A model generated the notes under the pieces. The model was given only the letters and a program-made list of their open reading frames with translations, made no database searches and was not told where the DNA came from. The translations under genes were made by a program, and so were the position numbers. A DNA stretch of 7,238 bases, taken from NCBI GenBank assembly GCA_030633365.1, contig DAOVSY010000150.1, positions 1 to 7,238 of the forward strand, read 5' to 3'. The DNA is from Spirochaetaceae bacterium. GTDB lineage: Bacteria > Spirochaetota > Spirochaetia > B11-G9. The number at the start of each line of letters is the position of its first letter. The first letter of the stretch is position 1. Below are positions 1 to 6,457 of this stretch, one piece after another.

Positions 1-1059
1 CAGATGGCAGCCCTGGCCGAAAAGAACGGATATTCTATTCCCGCTGCACTGGGAATGGTAGATAAAGATCTGATTATTAGAGAAATTTATATAAATGGAA
101 AGGTTTCCCTTGCTTTGGAGAGTGAGATAGAAACCATAAAAAAAAGGACGGAGGAAGGGGGATCCGAGTTTGAATTAGGAATGATCATATCTGCAGAAGG
201 TAAACTGCTTACTTTACGTGCAGGAGAGATGGAGAAGTACGGGATTTCCAGTGGAACTCTAAAGGGAGTCGAAGATCTCTATCCTCTTCTTGATATTCGC
301 ACCAACGAAGTTACACGAATAGAACCAACTCCCTGGGACAAAATGGTTGCCTTGATTACCGGGTCTGTTGTAACAAGCATCCTTATTATGATGGGACTTG
401 TGGGGCTGTACCTGGAGGTATCAACACCGGGATTTGCTGTTCCTGGAACAGTTTCAATTATCTGTTTTACAATTGTGTTTGCCGGAGGGGCCCTGATGGG
501 GACTTTTGACTCCTTTGAACTTATTCTGTTAATTGCAGGAGTTGTTCTTCTTATTGCAGAAATATTCCTTATCCCCGGATTCGGTATTACAGGAATCTCC
601 GGTATTTTTCTTATGATGGGAGCTCTGATTCTGTCCAGACAGGGATTTTTTATCCCTGAATTTGAATGGGAAACTGACATTCTGTTAAAAAACATGCTTC
701 TTGTATTTGGAACTACAGGTGCTTCTGTAATTATTATGGGAGTTCTATTGGTTATTTTTCCCCATCTTGCACCTTTTAAAAGATTGATATTAACATCGCC
801 GGCAGATCAGACTGTTAGTCAGATTGCAGGTGGGAATAATAAGCAAAATAGCGGGAATAATGTTGAAGAAGGGGAAAAAAATCAGACAGTAAAGCCTGGA
901 ACAGTCGGCATAACGGCTACCACACTCCGCCCCTCTGGGAAGGCCTTCCTGGAAAATGAAGTTCTGCCTGTGGAGACAGATGGTGAATACATAGAAAAGG
1001 ACGTCAAAATAGTAGTAACAGGGAAGTTGGGAAATATTATAAAGGTTAAGAAGGTATGA
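1..1059 (+). CDS. nfeD: NfeD family membrane-bound serine protease homologue, long form, 5' truncated by the window
   Basis: The frame is open from base 1 (first codon CAG), so the ATG at base 4 is probably internal and the true start lies outside the window. Residues 1-100 (counted from that Met) resemble the last part of a ClpP/SppA-like protease domain; the catalytic Ser and Lys expected for the long NfeD family would lie upstream and cannot be checked. About five hydrophobic segments follow (roughly 113-137, 144-166, 170-190, 194-210, 228-254). A polar Asn/Gly/Glu-rich linker (265-295) leads to a C-terminal OB-fold NfeD domain with the typical LRPSGKA block at 308-314. Family knowledge: NfeD proteins are encoded next to flotillin/stomatin genes and are thought to act with them at the membrane. 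The stop overlaps the next gene by ATGA, indicating one operon. Family call is firm; protease activity is inferred. Confidence 0.88.
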   Translation, partial: QMAALAEKNGYSIPAALGMVDKDLIIREIYINGKVSLALESEIETIKKRTEEGGSEFELGMIISAEGKLLTLRAGEMEKYGISSGTLKGVEDLYPLLDIRTNEVTRIEPTPWDKMVALITGSVVTSILIMMGLVGLYLEVSTPGFAVPGTVSIICFTIVFAGGALMGTFDSFELILLIAGVVLLIAEIFLIPGFGITGISGIFLMMGALILSRQGFFIPEFEWETDILLKNMLLVFGTTGASVIIMGVLLVIFPHLAPFKRLILTSPADQTVSQIAGGNNKQNSGNNVEEGEKNQTVKPGTVGITATTLRPSGKAFLENEVLPVETDGEYIEKDVKIVVTGKLGNIIKVKKV

Positions 1060-1547
1060 ATCTATTATTTCTTACAGGATTATTTTTTATTGGCCTTATT
1101 GCCATAATAGTTGAATTTTTTGTACCTGCAGCCGGAGTAATAGGGATTATTGGAGGAGGATGTATTATCGGGAGTGTTGTAATGGCGTATCTTGATTATG
1201 GAATTCTTACAGGTTCCGCATTTCTCCTTGGGGCATTAATTCTAACACCCCTTATAATTATTTTTTACTTTAAAATTTTCCCCAAAACGATAATAGGCAA
1301 AAAATTGATTTTAAATACTAATCAGATCCATGATTCGGGTTTTACATCTTTTGCACAGGGAAGATACCGGGACCTTAATGGGAGGTCCGGAATAGTTTTG
1401 AAAGAGATGCGACCTGTTGGAATAGTAGAGATTGATGGGCATAGATTTACTGCCATTACAAATGGTGAATATCTCGATTCGGACAGTAAAATCCAGGTGT
1501 TCAAGGTAGAAGGAAATCGGGTATTCGTAAAAAGAAAAGGAGAGTAA
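1056..1547 (+). CDS. Short NfeD-like membrane protein (second NfeD copy)
   Basis: This 163-residue protein has no protease domain. Its N-terminal half is hydrophobic, with about three membrane segments (roughly 2-24, 26-46 and 50-74) rich in Gly, Ile and Leu. The C-terminal part (about 103-160) is an NfeD-type OB fold: a G-x-x-G start near 109-112, a MRPVG block at 118-122 standing where LRPSG sits in the larger protein, then IDG (126-128) and GEYL (137-140). It starts within the stop of the upstream NfeD gene (ATGA) and ends three bases before floA, so the three genes should be co-translated. By family precedent it is expected to work with the flotillin at the membrane. Its exact role relative to the long NfeD is not known from sequence. 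Confidence 0.88.
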   Translation: MNLLFLTGLFFIGLIAIIVEFFVPAAGVIGIIGGGCIIGSVVMAYLDYGILTGSAFLLGALILTPLIIIFYFKIFPKTIIGKKLILNTNQIHDSGFTSFAQGRYRDLNGRSGIVLKEMRPVGIVEIDGHRFTAITNGEYLDSDSKIQVFKVEGNRVFVKRKGE

Positions 1548-1550
1548 AAA

Positions 1551-2537
1551 ATGATCTACATTATAAGTATGATTCTGATTGGACTGGTATCGATAGTCTT
1601 TCTTGTATTCTTTTTAAAATTTTTCAGTCTCTGGTTTCGGGCACTGCTTTCAGGGGCCCATATCACCCTTGCCCGGCTTATAGGGATGTGGATACGTAGA
1701 GTTAAATCCACGGTAATAGTCGACAGCAGAATTATGCTGGTTAAAGCAGGGCTTCCCATAGATTCAGATCCCCTGGAGACCCATTATCTGGCAGGAGGGG
1801 ATGTAATAAAGGTAAGCAAAGCCCTGATAGCAGCAAATAAGGCAGATATACCCCTGACATTCCAGAAGGCGACAGCCATAGATCTGGCAGGGAGGGATGT
1901 TCTGGAAGCTGTAAAAACAAGTGTCTATCCCAGAGTTATTGACTGTCCTGATCCGGCAAAGGGAAAATTAACAATAGATGCAGTTGCAAAAGACGGGATA
2001 CAGGTAAAAGCCAAAGCCAGAGTTACAGTCAGAGCTAATATAGAGCATCTGGTGGGAGGGGCAACAGAGGAAACAATTATTGCCCGTGTAGGAGAAGGTA
2101 TAGTAACTACCATAGGTTCATCCAATTCATACAAAGAGGTTCTTGAAAATCCGGACCAGATATCTAAAACCGTACTGGGAAAGGGACTGGATGCAGGGAC
2201 AGCTTTTGAAATTCTGTCGATTGATATTGCAGATGTTGATGTTGGTGCAAATATTGGAGCAAAACTCCAGGCAGACCAGGCAGAGGCGGATAAACGCCGT
2301 TTTCAGGCTCTGGCAGAACAGCGGAGAGCAGCAGCCATTGCTCTTGAGCAGGAAAATATAGCAAAAGAGAGAGAAAATCGTGCAAAAGTGGTATTGGCAG
2401 AAGTTGAAATTCCAAAAGCCATTGCCGAAGCCTTCAGATCAGGGAATCTGGGTGTCATGGACTATTACAACCTAAGAAATATACAGGCAGACACAACAAT
2501 GCGAAAAAATATAAGTGGTGAACCCAAAGATGAATAG
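1551..2537 (+). CDS. floA: Flotillin-like protein FloA (UPF0365/YqfA family)
   Basis: The 328 residues match the usual size of bacterial FloA (about 330). A hydrophobic N-terminal segment (about 2-27) is followed by a membrane-proximal stretch with the family-like block [18 protein letters not shown] (34-51). An SPFH/band-7-like region follows, including [21 protein letters not shown] near 101-121 and [29 protein letters not shown] near 142-170. The C-terminal part (about 235-285) is a Glu/Ala/Gln/Arg-rich coiled coil, then an [21 protein letters not shown] region (290-310) typical of FloA. FloA is a membrane scaffold that forms functional microdomains and influences fluidity and protease or secretion complexes. 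A strong AAGGAG-type ribosome site lies about 9 bases before the ATG, overlapping the end of the short NfeD gene. Nothing appears broken. Confidence 0.96.
   Translation: MIYIISMILIGLVSIVFLVFFLKFFSLWFRALLSGAHITLARLIGMWIRRVKSTVIVDSRIMLVKAGLPIDSDPLETHYLAGGDVIKVSKALIAANKADIPLTFQKATAIDLAGRDVLEAVKTSVYPRVIDCPDPAKGKLTIDAVAKDGIQVKAKARVTVRANIEHLVGGATEETIIARVGEGIVTTIGSSNSYKEVLENPDQISKTVLGKGLDAGTAFEILSIDIADVDVGANIGAKLQADQAEADKRRFQALAEQRRAAAIALEQENIAKERENRAKVVLAEVEIPKAIAEAFRSGNLGVMDYYNLRNIQADTTMRKNISGEPKDE
2517..2521 (+). promoter_or_regulatory. Ribosome binding site that decides the start of the small gene after floA
   Basis: GGTGA inside the floA 3' end sits 8 bases before the ATG at 2530. This spacing favours ATG 2530 over the in-frame GTG codons at 2515 and 2518, which would have no recognisable site at the right distance. 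Confidence 0.45.
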
Positions 2538-2880
2538 TGTTGGTATACTGGAAATAATTGCAGTTTACGGCAGTGCATTTATTATCCTGCTTCTTCTTAT
2601 TACAATTTTTATAGTCAGGATTATAAGAGCAAACAACGAAAAAAGAAGAGTGAAAACAGCAGTTCTTAAAACAACTGAAGCAGATACAAAAAAATCTGTG
2701 CCCCGCCCTCTGAGTGAATCTGGAATTCCAAACAGAATACTCACCTCTTCAGATATAGTAATAAAAAATAAGCAGAAGAATGTAATAATAAATATGGAAA
2801 ATATAAGCCCCCTGAAGAGAGGTATCATGTGGGCAGAAATTCTTGGGAAACCAGGGGGCAGGCATCGAAGAAATACTTAG
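2530..2880 (+). CDS. Small single-pass membrane protein of unknown function, last gene of the nfeD-floA operon
   Basis: Read from ATG 2530 this gives 116 residues; an in-frame GTG at 2515 would add five. It overlaps the floA end by 8 bases, so it is probably translationally coupled to it. Residues 5-30 form one strongly hydrophobic segment ending in IVRIIR, followed by a basic stretch (NEKRRVK). This predicts an N-out/C-in anchor with a cytoplasmic tail. The middle (45-85) is polar and probably disordered. The C terminus carries a compact block, [18 protein letters not shown] (93-110), followed by an Arg/His-rich end. I do not recognise the family. Bacillus subtilis has a different small gene (yqfB) downstream of floA, so position alone does not assign it. 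The gene position suggests a partner or accessory of the FloA/NfeD assembly, which is inference. Confidence 0.72.
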   Translation: MNSVGILEIIAVYGSAFIILLLLITIFIVRIIRANNEKRRVKTAVLKTTEADTKKSVPRPLSESGIPNRILTSSDIVIKNKQKNVIINMENISPLKRGIMWAEILGKPGGRHRRNT

Positions 2881-2883
2881 AAA

Positions 2884-2921
2884 CAGGGAAGTATACAGAA
2901 TAAACTTTCCTGATTATTATT
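2884..2921 (+). terminator. Probable intrinsic terminator of the nfeD-floA operon
   Basis: CAGGGAAGT (2884-2892) pairs with ACTTTCCTG (2904-2912) over 9 bp with one G-U wobble, closing an 11-base loop. It begins four bases after the stop of the small gene and is followed by ATTATTATT. The T tract is interrupted, so the terminator may be weak. Confidence 0.55.
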
Positions 2922-2948
2922 GACAGAAATACTAACATTTCCTACCTT
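2920..2948 (+). promoter_or_regulatory. Candidate promoter for the SRPBCC gene
   Basis: TTGACA (2920-2925) is a perfect sigma-70-type -35 match. At 17 bases spacing the -10 position reads TACCTT (2943-2948), which matches the consensus poorly (3 of 6). The location fits: directly after the upstream terminator and about 30 bases before the next start codon. Confidence 0.38.
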
Positions 2949-2980
2949 TAAAGTAGAAAAGAACAAGGAGACAGTAGAAA

Positions 2981-3427
2981 ATGAATATTCAAGTGCAAGT
3001 CAATATTGATGCTACAAAAGAAAATGTATGGAAAATAATTACAGATATTGAAGGATCAGTTAACAATATTAAAGGTATAGAAAAAATTGAAATAATGGAA
3101 AAAAATGATAATAATTTTATTGGGTTAAAATGGAAAGAAACCCGCACCATGTTTGGGCAGACAGCTACAGAAGTGATGTGGATTACTGATTCAAAAGAAA
3201 ATGAATACTACACAACCAGGGCAGAGAGCCATGGGGCAATTTACAAAACAGAACTTCGTTTAACAAAGGATGGAGAATCTACTAATCTAACAATGAATTT
3301 TGGTGCAGAGTTTGTAACAATCAAAGCAAAGCTTATGTCTTTTATGGGACTTCTGTTTATAAGTGCAACAAAAAAAGCACTAAAAAAAGATCTTAATGAT
3401 ATTAAAACTGCAGTTGAAGCAAAATAA
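2981..3427 (+). CDS. SRPBCC-fold (polyketide cyclase/START-like) protein
   Basis: This 148-residue soluble protein has no signal peptide or membrane segment. The N-terminal pattern is typical of SRPBCC/START-like proteins: a beta strand MNIQVQVNIDATKENVWKIITDIEG (1-25) with the alternating strand, then the 'vWkiitD' helix. Next come 'NIKGIEKIEIM' and a W-K-E-T-R strand (about 51-55), further strands, and a long C-terminal amphipathic helix (about 115-146) that would close the hydrophobic cavity. Such proteins bind small hydrophobic ligands or lipids; no catalytic residues can be named. An AAGGAG site at 2965-2970 lies 10 bases before the ATG. It looks monocistronic, with a terminator upstream and a convergent gene downstream. 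The gene is visibly richer in A (many AAA and GAA codons) than the floA operon, which could mean a different history or simply Lys/Glu richness. Confidence 0.75.
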   Translation: MNIQVQVNIDATKENVWKIITDIEGSVNNIKGIEKIEIMEKNDNNFIGLKWKETRTMFGQTATEVMWITDSKENEYYTTRAESHGAIYKTELRLTKDGESTNLTMNFGAEFVTIKAKLMSFMGLLFISATKKALKKDLNDIKTAVEAK

Positions 3428-3447
3428 AACCCTCTTTTTATTATAAA

Positions 3448-3469
3448 CTTTTTACCAGTCCTTAAAAAG
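3448..3469. terminator. Weak hairpin between convergent genes, possible bidirectional terminator
   Basis: CTTTTTA (3448-3454) and TAAAAAG (3463-3469) form a 7-bp A/T-rich stem with an 8-base loop in the 48-base gap between two convergent stops. Because the arms are T- and A-rich it could serve both strands, but the stem is weak and no clean T tract follows it. Confidence 0.28.
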
Positions 3470-3475
3470 GAATAC

Positions 3476-4150
3476 TTACGCCCAGAGAAGCATACCTGCA
3501 ACAATCAGGACCTGGGCAGCTATGTATGTCGACATTACTATGGTCTGGGAATGAGCCACTTTATGAATCATTGAAAAGATTAAAATAATATCACTTATAA
3601 TAAACAGTAAAACTCCAGCAAGTGTTAATCCCGGGAGTATTCCGGAAATATAAACGAGTCGGTAATAGGCACAAAAGCCCATAACTCCAAGAACCAGAAA
3701 ATAAATACCTACAGGAAAGTATAAGGAGGTTCCCTCCATTTTTATTTTCATCATTAATACAATTATCATCCCGGAAAACAGTAGGACACCTGCAAAAAGT
3801 TCAACAGAGAGGGACGGAGGAAAAGGTAAAGGGAAAGGCACACCCTGGAGAAAAGCCAGTGCATAGAGAATATGTCCCAGAAAGAAAAAACCAAATCCTG
3901 TATAACTTGTTTTTTTTGATTCCGAAAGAAGAAACAAATCCCCAATCCAGCCTGTAAAAAGACCAGCAAGAAGATAGCCGGCAATTTCACCGGATTGAAG
4001 CAGGTAGAGTACAATGATAAATGGAACTAAAAGAGGTTTGGTAAACCACCTTAGTTTCTGCAGTTTTTTTCCGGCAAGAACAACTTCAACAGCGGCAACA
4101 GTAAAGAAAATCAGGGTCAGCATACTCAAAGCAATATAATAACCAGTCAT
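3476..4150 (-). CDS. YhhN/TMEM86 family integral membrane protein, probable lysoplasmalogenase
   Basis: The 224 residues are almost wholly hydrophobic, with about seven to eight membrane segments, which is the normal size and layout for the YhhN family. Family-type blocks are visible in order: FTKPLLVP (36-43), GWIGDLFLL (67-75, Asp71), FFFLGHILY (88-96, His93), LLFIISDIIL (181-190, Ser186-Asp187) and STYIAAQVLI (207-216, Tyr209 and Gln213). Characterised members (TMEM86 and bacterial homologues) hydrolyse the vinyl-ether bond of lysoplasmalogens, giving a fatty aldehyde and a glycerophospho head group. The activity here is inferred from family and not every YhhN member has been tested. The start is supported by AAGGA 8 bases upstream (4159-4163 on the plus strand). 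If the activity is real the host may make plasmalogens, which among bacteria are mostly found in anaerobes. Confidence 0.86.
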   Translation of the reverse strand: MTGYYIALSMLTLIFFTVAAVEVVLAGKKLQKLRWFTKPLLVPFIIVLYLLQSGEIAGYLLAGLFTGWIGDLFLLSESKKTSYTGFGFFFLGHILYALAFLQGVPFPLPFPPSLSVELFAGVLLFSGMIIVLMMKIKMEGTSLYFPVGIYFLVLGVMGFCAYYRLVYISGILPGLTLAGVLLFIISDIILIFSMIHKVAHSQTIVMSTYIAAQVLIVAGMLLWA

Positions 4151-4243
4151 ATCTTTATTCCTTTTGTTTAAATTATAAACTAATAACCTCCTATATAAAG
4201 TATATGACTAATTTATCTGTCAGGAAACAAAATCATTTTAATA

Positions 4244-4272
4244 ATTAAACAATAATTTCTCCTTTATGTCGA
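4244..4272 (-). promoter_or_regulatory. Candidate promoter for the lysoplasmalogenase-family gene
   Basis: Read on the minus strand, TCGACA (4272-4267) and TTTAAT (4249-4244) are each one base from the sigma-70 consensus and are separated by 17 bases. This would give an untranslated leader of roughly 85 bases. The region is A/T-rich, so chance matches are likely. A TATAAT (4177-4172) closer to the gene has no acceptable -35 partner. Confidence 0.33.
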
Positions 4273-4304
4273 ACAACCCCATATATTACCCAAACCTGGC
4301 TGCA

Positions 4305-4328
4305 AATAGAATGAATATTCATTCTATT
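4305..4328. repeat. Perfect 24-bp palindrome, possible operator or operon-end hairpin
   Basis: All twelve base pairs across the centre between 4316 and 4317 are complementary; symmetry breaks at 4304/4329. The core is GAATGAATATTCATTC. It lies 16 bases past the stop of the minus-strand esterase gene and about 33 bases upstream of the -35 of the candidate promoter at 4244-4272. As RNA it could fold into a 10-bp stem with a 4-base loop, but no T tract follows on the minus strand. It could be a dimeric repressor or activator site, or a transcript-end structure. The perfect symmetry is observed; the role is inferred. Confidence 0.6.
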
Positions 4329-4344
4329 AGCAGTCAAAAAATAA

Positions 4345-5436
4345 TTATGGATTCCCTAGACTAAATCGTTTAAAGAAATCCCATATAAGATCTTCACCTA
4401 TAACTGCATCTGATCTTGGATTGGCTGCCTCGGGACCAACACCCGGTTCCATCATACCAGGCCAGGTATGTCCCATATCATGGATTCTCCAGTCCTGGAA
4501 TTCACTGCCACTGGAGTTTTTATAGAGATGTGCGGTTACACGTTCATCATCCCTGATAATTTCAAACTCCGGTGATGCACCGATCGCTTTTATCCAGATA
4601 TCAATCTGGTCCTGCCATGGCTCCTGCCAGGTACTGCTGCCAAGGAATTTTGGAAAAGGTGTTCCAAAAAAATCCATATAACCACCTTCAAAACTACCTA
4701 TTTTTCTGTCATCGTAATCACCTACAATACTTATAAAAGGAACTGCACGTTCAAGAACTGCATCTTCTGGCATCCTATGTGCCCCTACTACAGAGGCAAC
4801 AGCTGCAAGTCGATCACTAAGTTCTTCAGCCAGACGCCAGGCCATCATTCCGCCATTTGAAATTCCACTTACATAGACCCTGTTTAGATCTATAGAATAG
4901 TCTGAATCCAACTGGTCAATTAAACCATCAATAAAACCGACATCATCCCCGGTTGCTATGGAAATCCAGCGGTCATCCCATGCTGTGGGATTACCCCATT
5001 TATCAATATCATCCGGTCCATAAGTTTCTATTGGTATCTGACCCTCATACATCATCATACCGCTTGCAGGTGCATCATTATTGGGACGTGAACCCAGGGG
5101 ATATACAACAAGAAAGTTTTCCTGTTCTGCCTTTATCTGCCAGTTATGCTGACTTTGATACTGGATAATATCCTCAACACTTAGAGCTCCCCCATGAAGA
5201 TGCATTACAACAGGAAATGATGTACTCCCATCATAACTCCAGGGTACATAAACAGTGTATTTCCTTATACGACCATCCACTGCTGTCATCTCAAAGCTGT
5301 GAAAGCCCTGAATATCATGATCATAGACGGATATACTTTCTTCCATTGCAGACTTATTTACAGTACTGCAGCTTGATAAAATAATTGAAACTGTCAGCAT
5401 GGCTGTCAGAACAATTAGTAAATTCTTTTTTTTCAT
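4345..5436 (-). CDS. Lipoprotein alpha/beta-hydrolase esterase, LpqC/polyhydroxybutyrate-depolymerase/feruloyl-esterase type
   Basis: This 363-residue protein begins with a lipoprotein signal: basic MKKKN, a hydrophobic stretch, and lipobox LSSC with the lipidated Cys at 23. It should therefore be membrane-anchored outside the cytoplasm. The hydrolase domain shows the oxyanion block HLHGG (79-83), the family stretch WGNPTAWDDRW (147-157), DDVGFIDGLIDQL (164-176), the nucleophile elbow GISNG (191-195, Ser193) and the catalytic His in GHTWPG (322-327, His323). The acid is probably Asp240 or Asp242 in VGDYDD. COG3509 members act on polyester, acetyl or feruloyl esters; the substrate here cannot be told, and annotation as PHB depolymerase alone would be unsafe. 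Its ATG overlaps the upstream hydrolase stop (ATGA on the minus strand), and AGAGGA lies 7 bases before it, so the two are translationally coupled. Confidence 0.87.
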   Translation of the reverse strand: MKKKNLLIVLTAMLTVSIILSSCSTVNKSAMEESISVYDHDIQGFHSFEMTAVDGRIRKYTVYVPWSYDGSTSFPVVMHLHGGALSVEDIIQYQSQHNWQIKAEQENFLVVYPLGSRPNNDAPASGMMMYEGQIPIETYGPDDIDKWGNPTAWDDRWISIATGDDVGFIDGLIDQLDSDYSIDLNRVYVSGISNGGMMAWRLAEELSDRLAAVASVVGAHRMPEDAVLERAVPFISIVGDYDDRKIGSFEGGYMDFFGTPFPKFLGSSTWQEPWQDQIDIWIKAIGASPEFEIIRDDERVTAHLYKNSSGSEFQDWRIHDMGHTWPGMMEPGVGPEAANPRSDAVIGEDLIWDFFKRFSLGNP

Positions 5437-6434
5437 AATTCATTCCTCTTTAATTTTTCAGTAAAAAAACGTGCCAGCTCATCTGCGGCTTCGTCGATAT
5501 ATTCTTCAACATAATACATACCAATATGAGTTGCCTCATCTATCCAATAAAGTTTTCTTGGTTCATTTGAGTTATCATAGGCATTCTGACTCATTGGTGC
5601 TGTAACTGCCTCTGTTCCGGCAATATAGAGAACCGGTGTCGGGCTTATAGATGACACAGCACTTGGAATATCAAAGGCCGCCTGATTACAAAAGGCTGCC
5701 AAATCTATGTTTGGACTCCAGTCAGGATAATCATCTTCATTGGCAACATAAAAATCCCATGCTTCCTGATTAAATTTAGATTGTTTTGGATTGCGGTCTG
5801 AAATCTCCGGTCGCTCTTCCGGAAACAACCTCATATATGTAGGCTCACCTGTTTGGTCATATTTTTGTTTTGCATCACTGGCAATTGATAAAATGACCTC
5901 TCCGCCTGATGCCTCAATAATTGCTTTCAAACTTAGAGTCCCGCTAACTGTGGCTACAGCGTTTATTCGCCTCTCTCCTGCACTTATTTGAACAAGAGCC
6001 GCTGCTCCTCCACAGATACCTACAGCTCCGATATTATCTTTATCAACCTGTTCCAATGAACGAATAAAACTTACTGCACTTCTAATATCTTCCGATTTTA
6101 GAAATATATCCTCACCATAACGCAGGTCTCCGTCACTTTCTCCATACCCCCTATGATCAAAGGCAAGTGTAATAAAACCTCTTTCTGCAAGTTCAAGGGC
6201 ATAAGTTCCACCAACCTGTTCCTTAACACTGGTTGCAGGACCAACTAAAACAATCCCCGGTAATCTATCTCCCATAATATAAGTCTCAGGAATAAATAAA
6301 TTTCCAACTATTTTAGTTCCCTGACTTTTGAATTCAACTTTTTCTATTTTGACACCATTTACCTGTGCACTCACTAAAAACACTAGACCCATTAGTAATA
6401 CAGCCAATATAAATGTAAATTTTATCGTTTTCAT
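5433..6434 (-). CDS. Exported alpha/beta hydrolase with Cys nucleophile (dienelactone-hydrolase-like)
   Basis: This is a full-length 333-residue protein. Residues 1-23 form a Sec signal peptide (KTIK, a hydrophobic core, then VSA before Gln24), so the mature enzyme should be outside the cytoplasm. The fold is shown by the strand IVLVGPATSVKEQ (61-73), AFDHRGYGESDG (91-102) and the nucleophile elbow G-I-C-G-G (139-143), where Cys141 replaces the usual Ser, as in dienelactone hydrolases. The His is His303 in EATHIG. A Glu275 in IAGTEA sits where the acid is often found but is Lys in the neighbouring paralogue, so the acid is uncertain. The family (COG1073/YcjY-like) has no settled substrate. 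An AGGGGG ribosome site (6440-6445) lies five bases before the ATG. It follows its paralogue after 23 bases and overlaps the lipoprotein gene by four, forming an operon. Confidence 0.85.
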   Translation of the reverse strand: MKTIKFTFILAVLLMGLVFLVSAQVNGVKIEKVEFKSQGTKIVGNLFIPETYIMGDRLPGIVLVGPATSVKEQVGGTYALELAERGFITLAFDHRGYGESDGDLRYGEDIFLKSEDIRSAVSFIRSLEQVDKDNIGAVGICGGAAALVQISAGERRINAVATVSGTLSLKAIIEASGGEVILSIASDAKQKYDQTGEPTYMRLFPEERPEISDRNPKQSKFNQEAWDFYVANEDDYPDWSPNIDLAAFCNQAAFDIPSAVSSISPTPVLYIAGTEAVTAPMSQNAYDNSNEPRKLYWIDEATHIGMYYVEEYIDEAADELARFFTEKLKRNEL

Positions 6435-6457
6435 ATTATCCCCCTATATTTTATAAT

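Noticed and set aside
279..695. 138-residue open frame on the minus strand.
   Set aside because: It lies fully inside the NfeD membrane region in antisense, with no recognisable domain or ribosome site; it is a shadow.
2143..2415. Two short open frames, one per strand, inside the floA coiled-coil region.
   Set aside because: Their compositions (Leu/Pro/His-rich or Gln/Arg-rich) are by-products of the repetitive coiled-coil codons of floA.
2515..2529. GTG start at 2515 for the small gene after floA.
   Set aside because: No ribosome site at a suitable distance; GGTGA is well placed for ATG 2530, and the extra five residues add nothing to the membrane segment.
2858..2923. A +1 frame continuation of the small floA-linked gene through GGGGG at 2854-2858, reading [21 protein letters not shown] to a TGA at 2921, suggesting a frameshift.
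   Set aside because: The terminator-like hairpin at 2884-2912 starts just after the in-frame stop, the annotated basic end is plausible, and the +1 frame is open for only about 35 codons. A homologue comparison could reopen it.
4172..4200. TATAAT on the minus strand (4177-4172) as the lysoplasmalogenase promoter.
   Set aside because: The -35 position reads CTTTAT, which does not resemble TTGACA; the pair at 4244-4272 is better.
4311..4323. Palindrome core as an arginine-repressor (ARG box) site because of TGAAT and ATTCA half sites.
   Set aside because: ARG boxes have four bases between the TGAAT and ATTCA halves; here the halves abut with no spacer.
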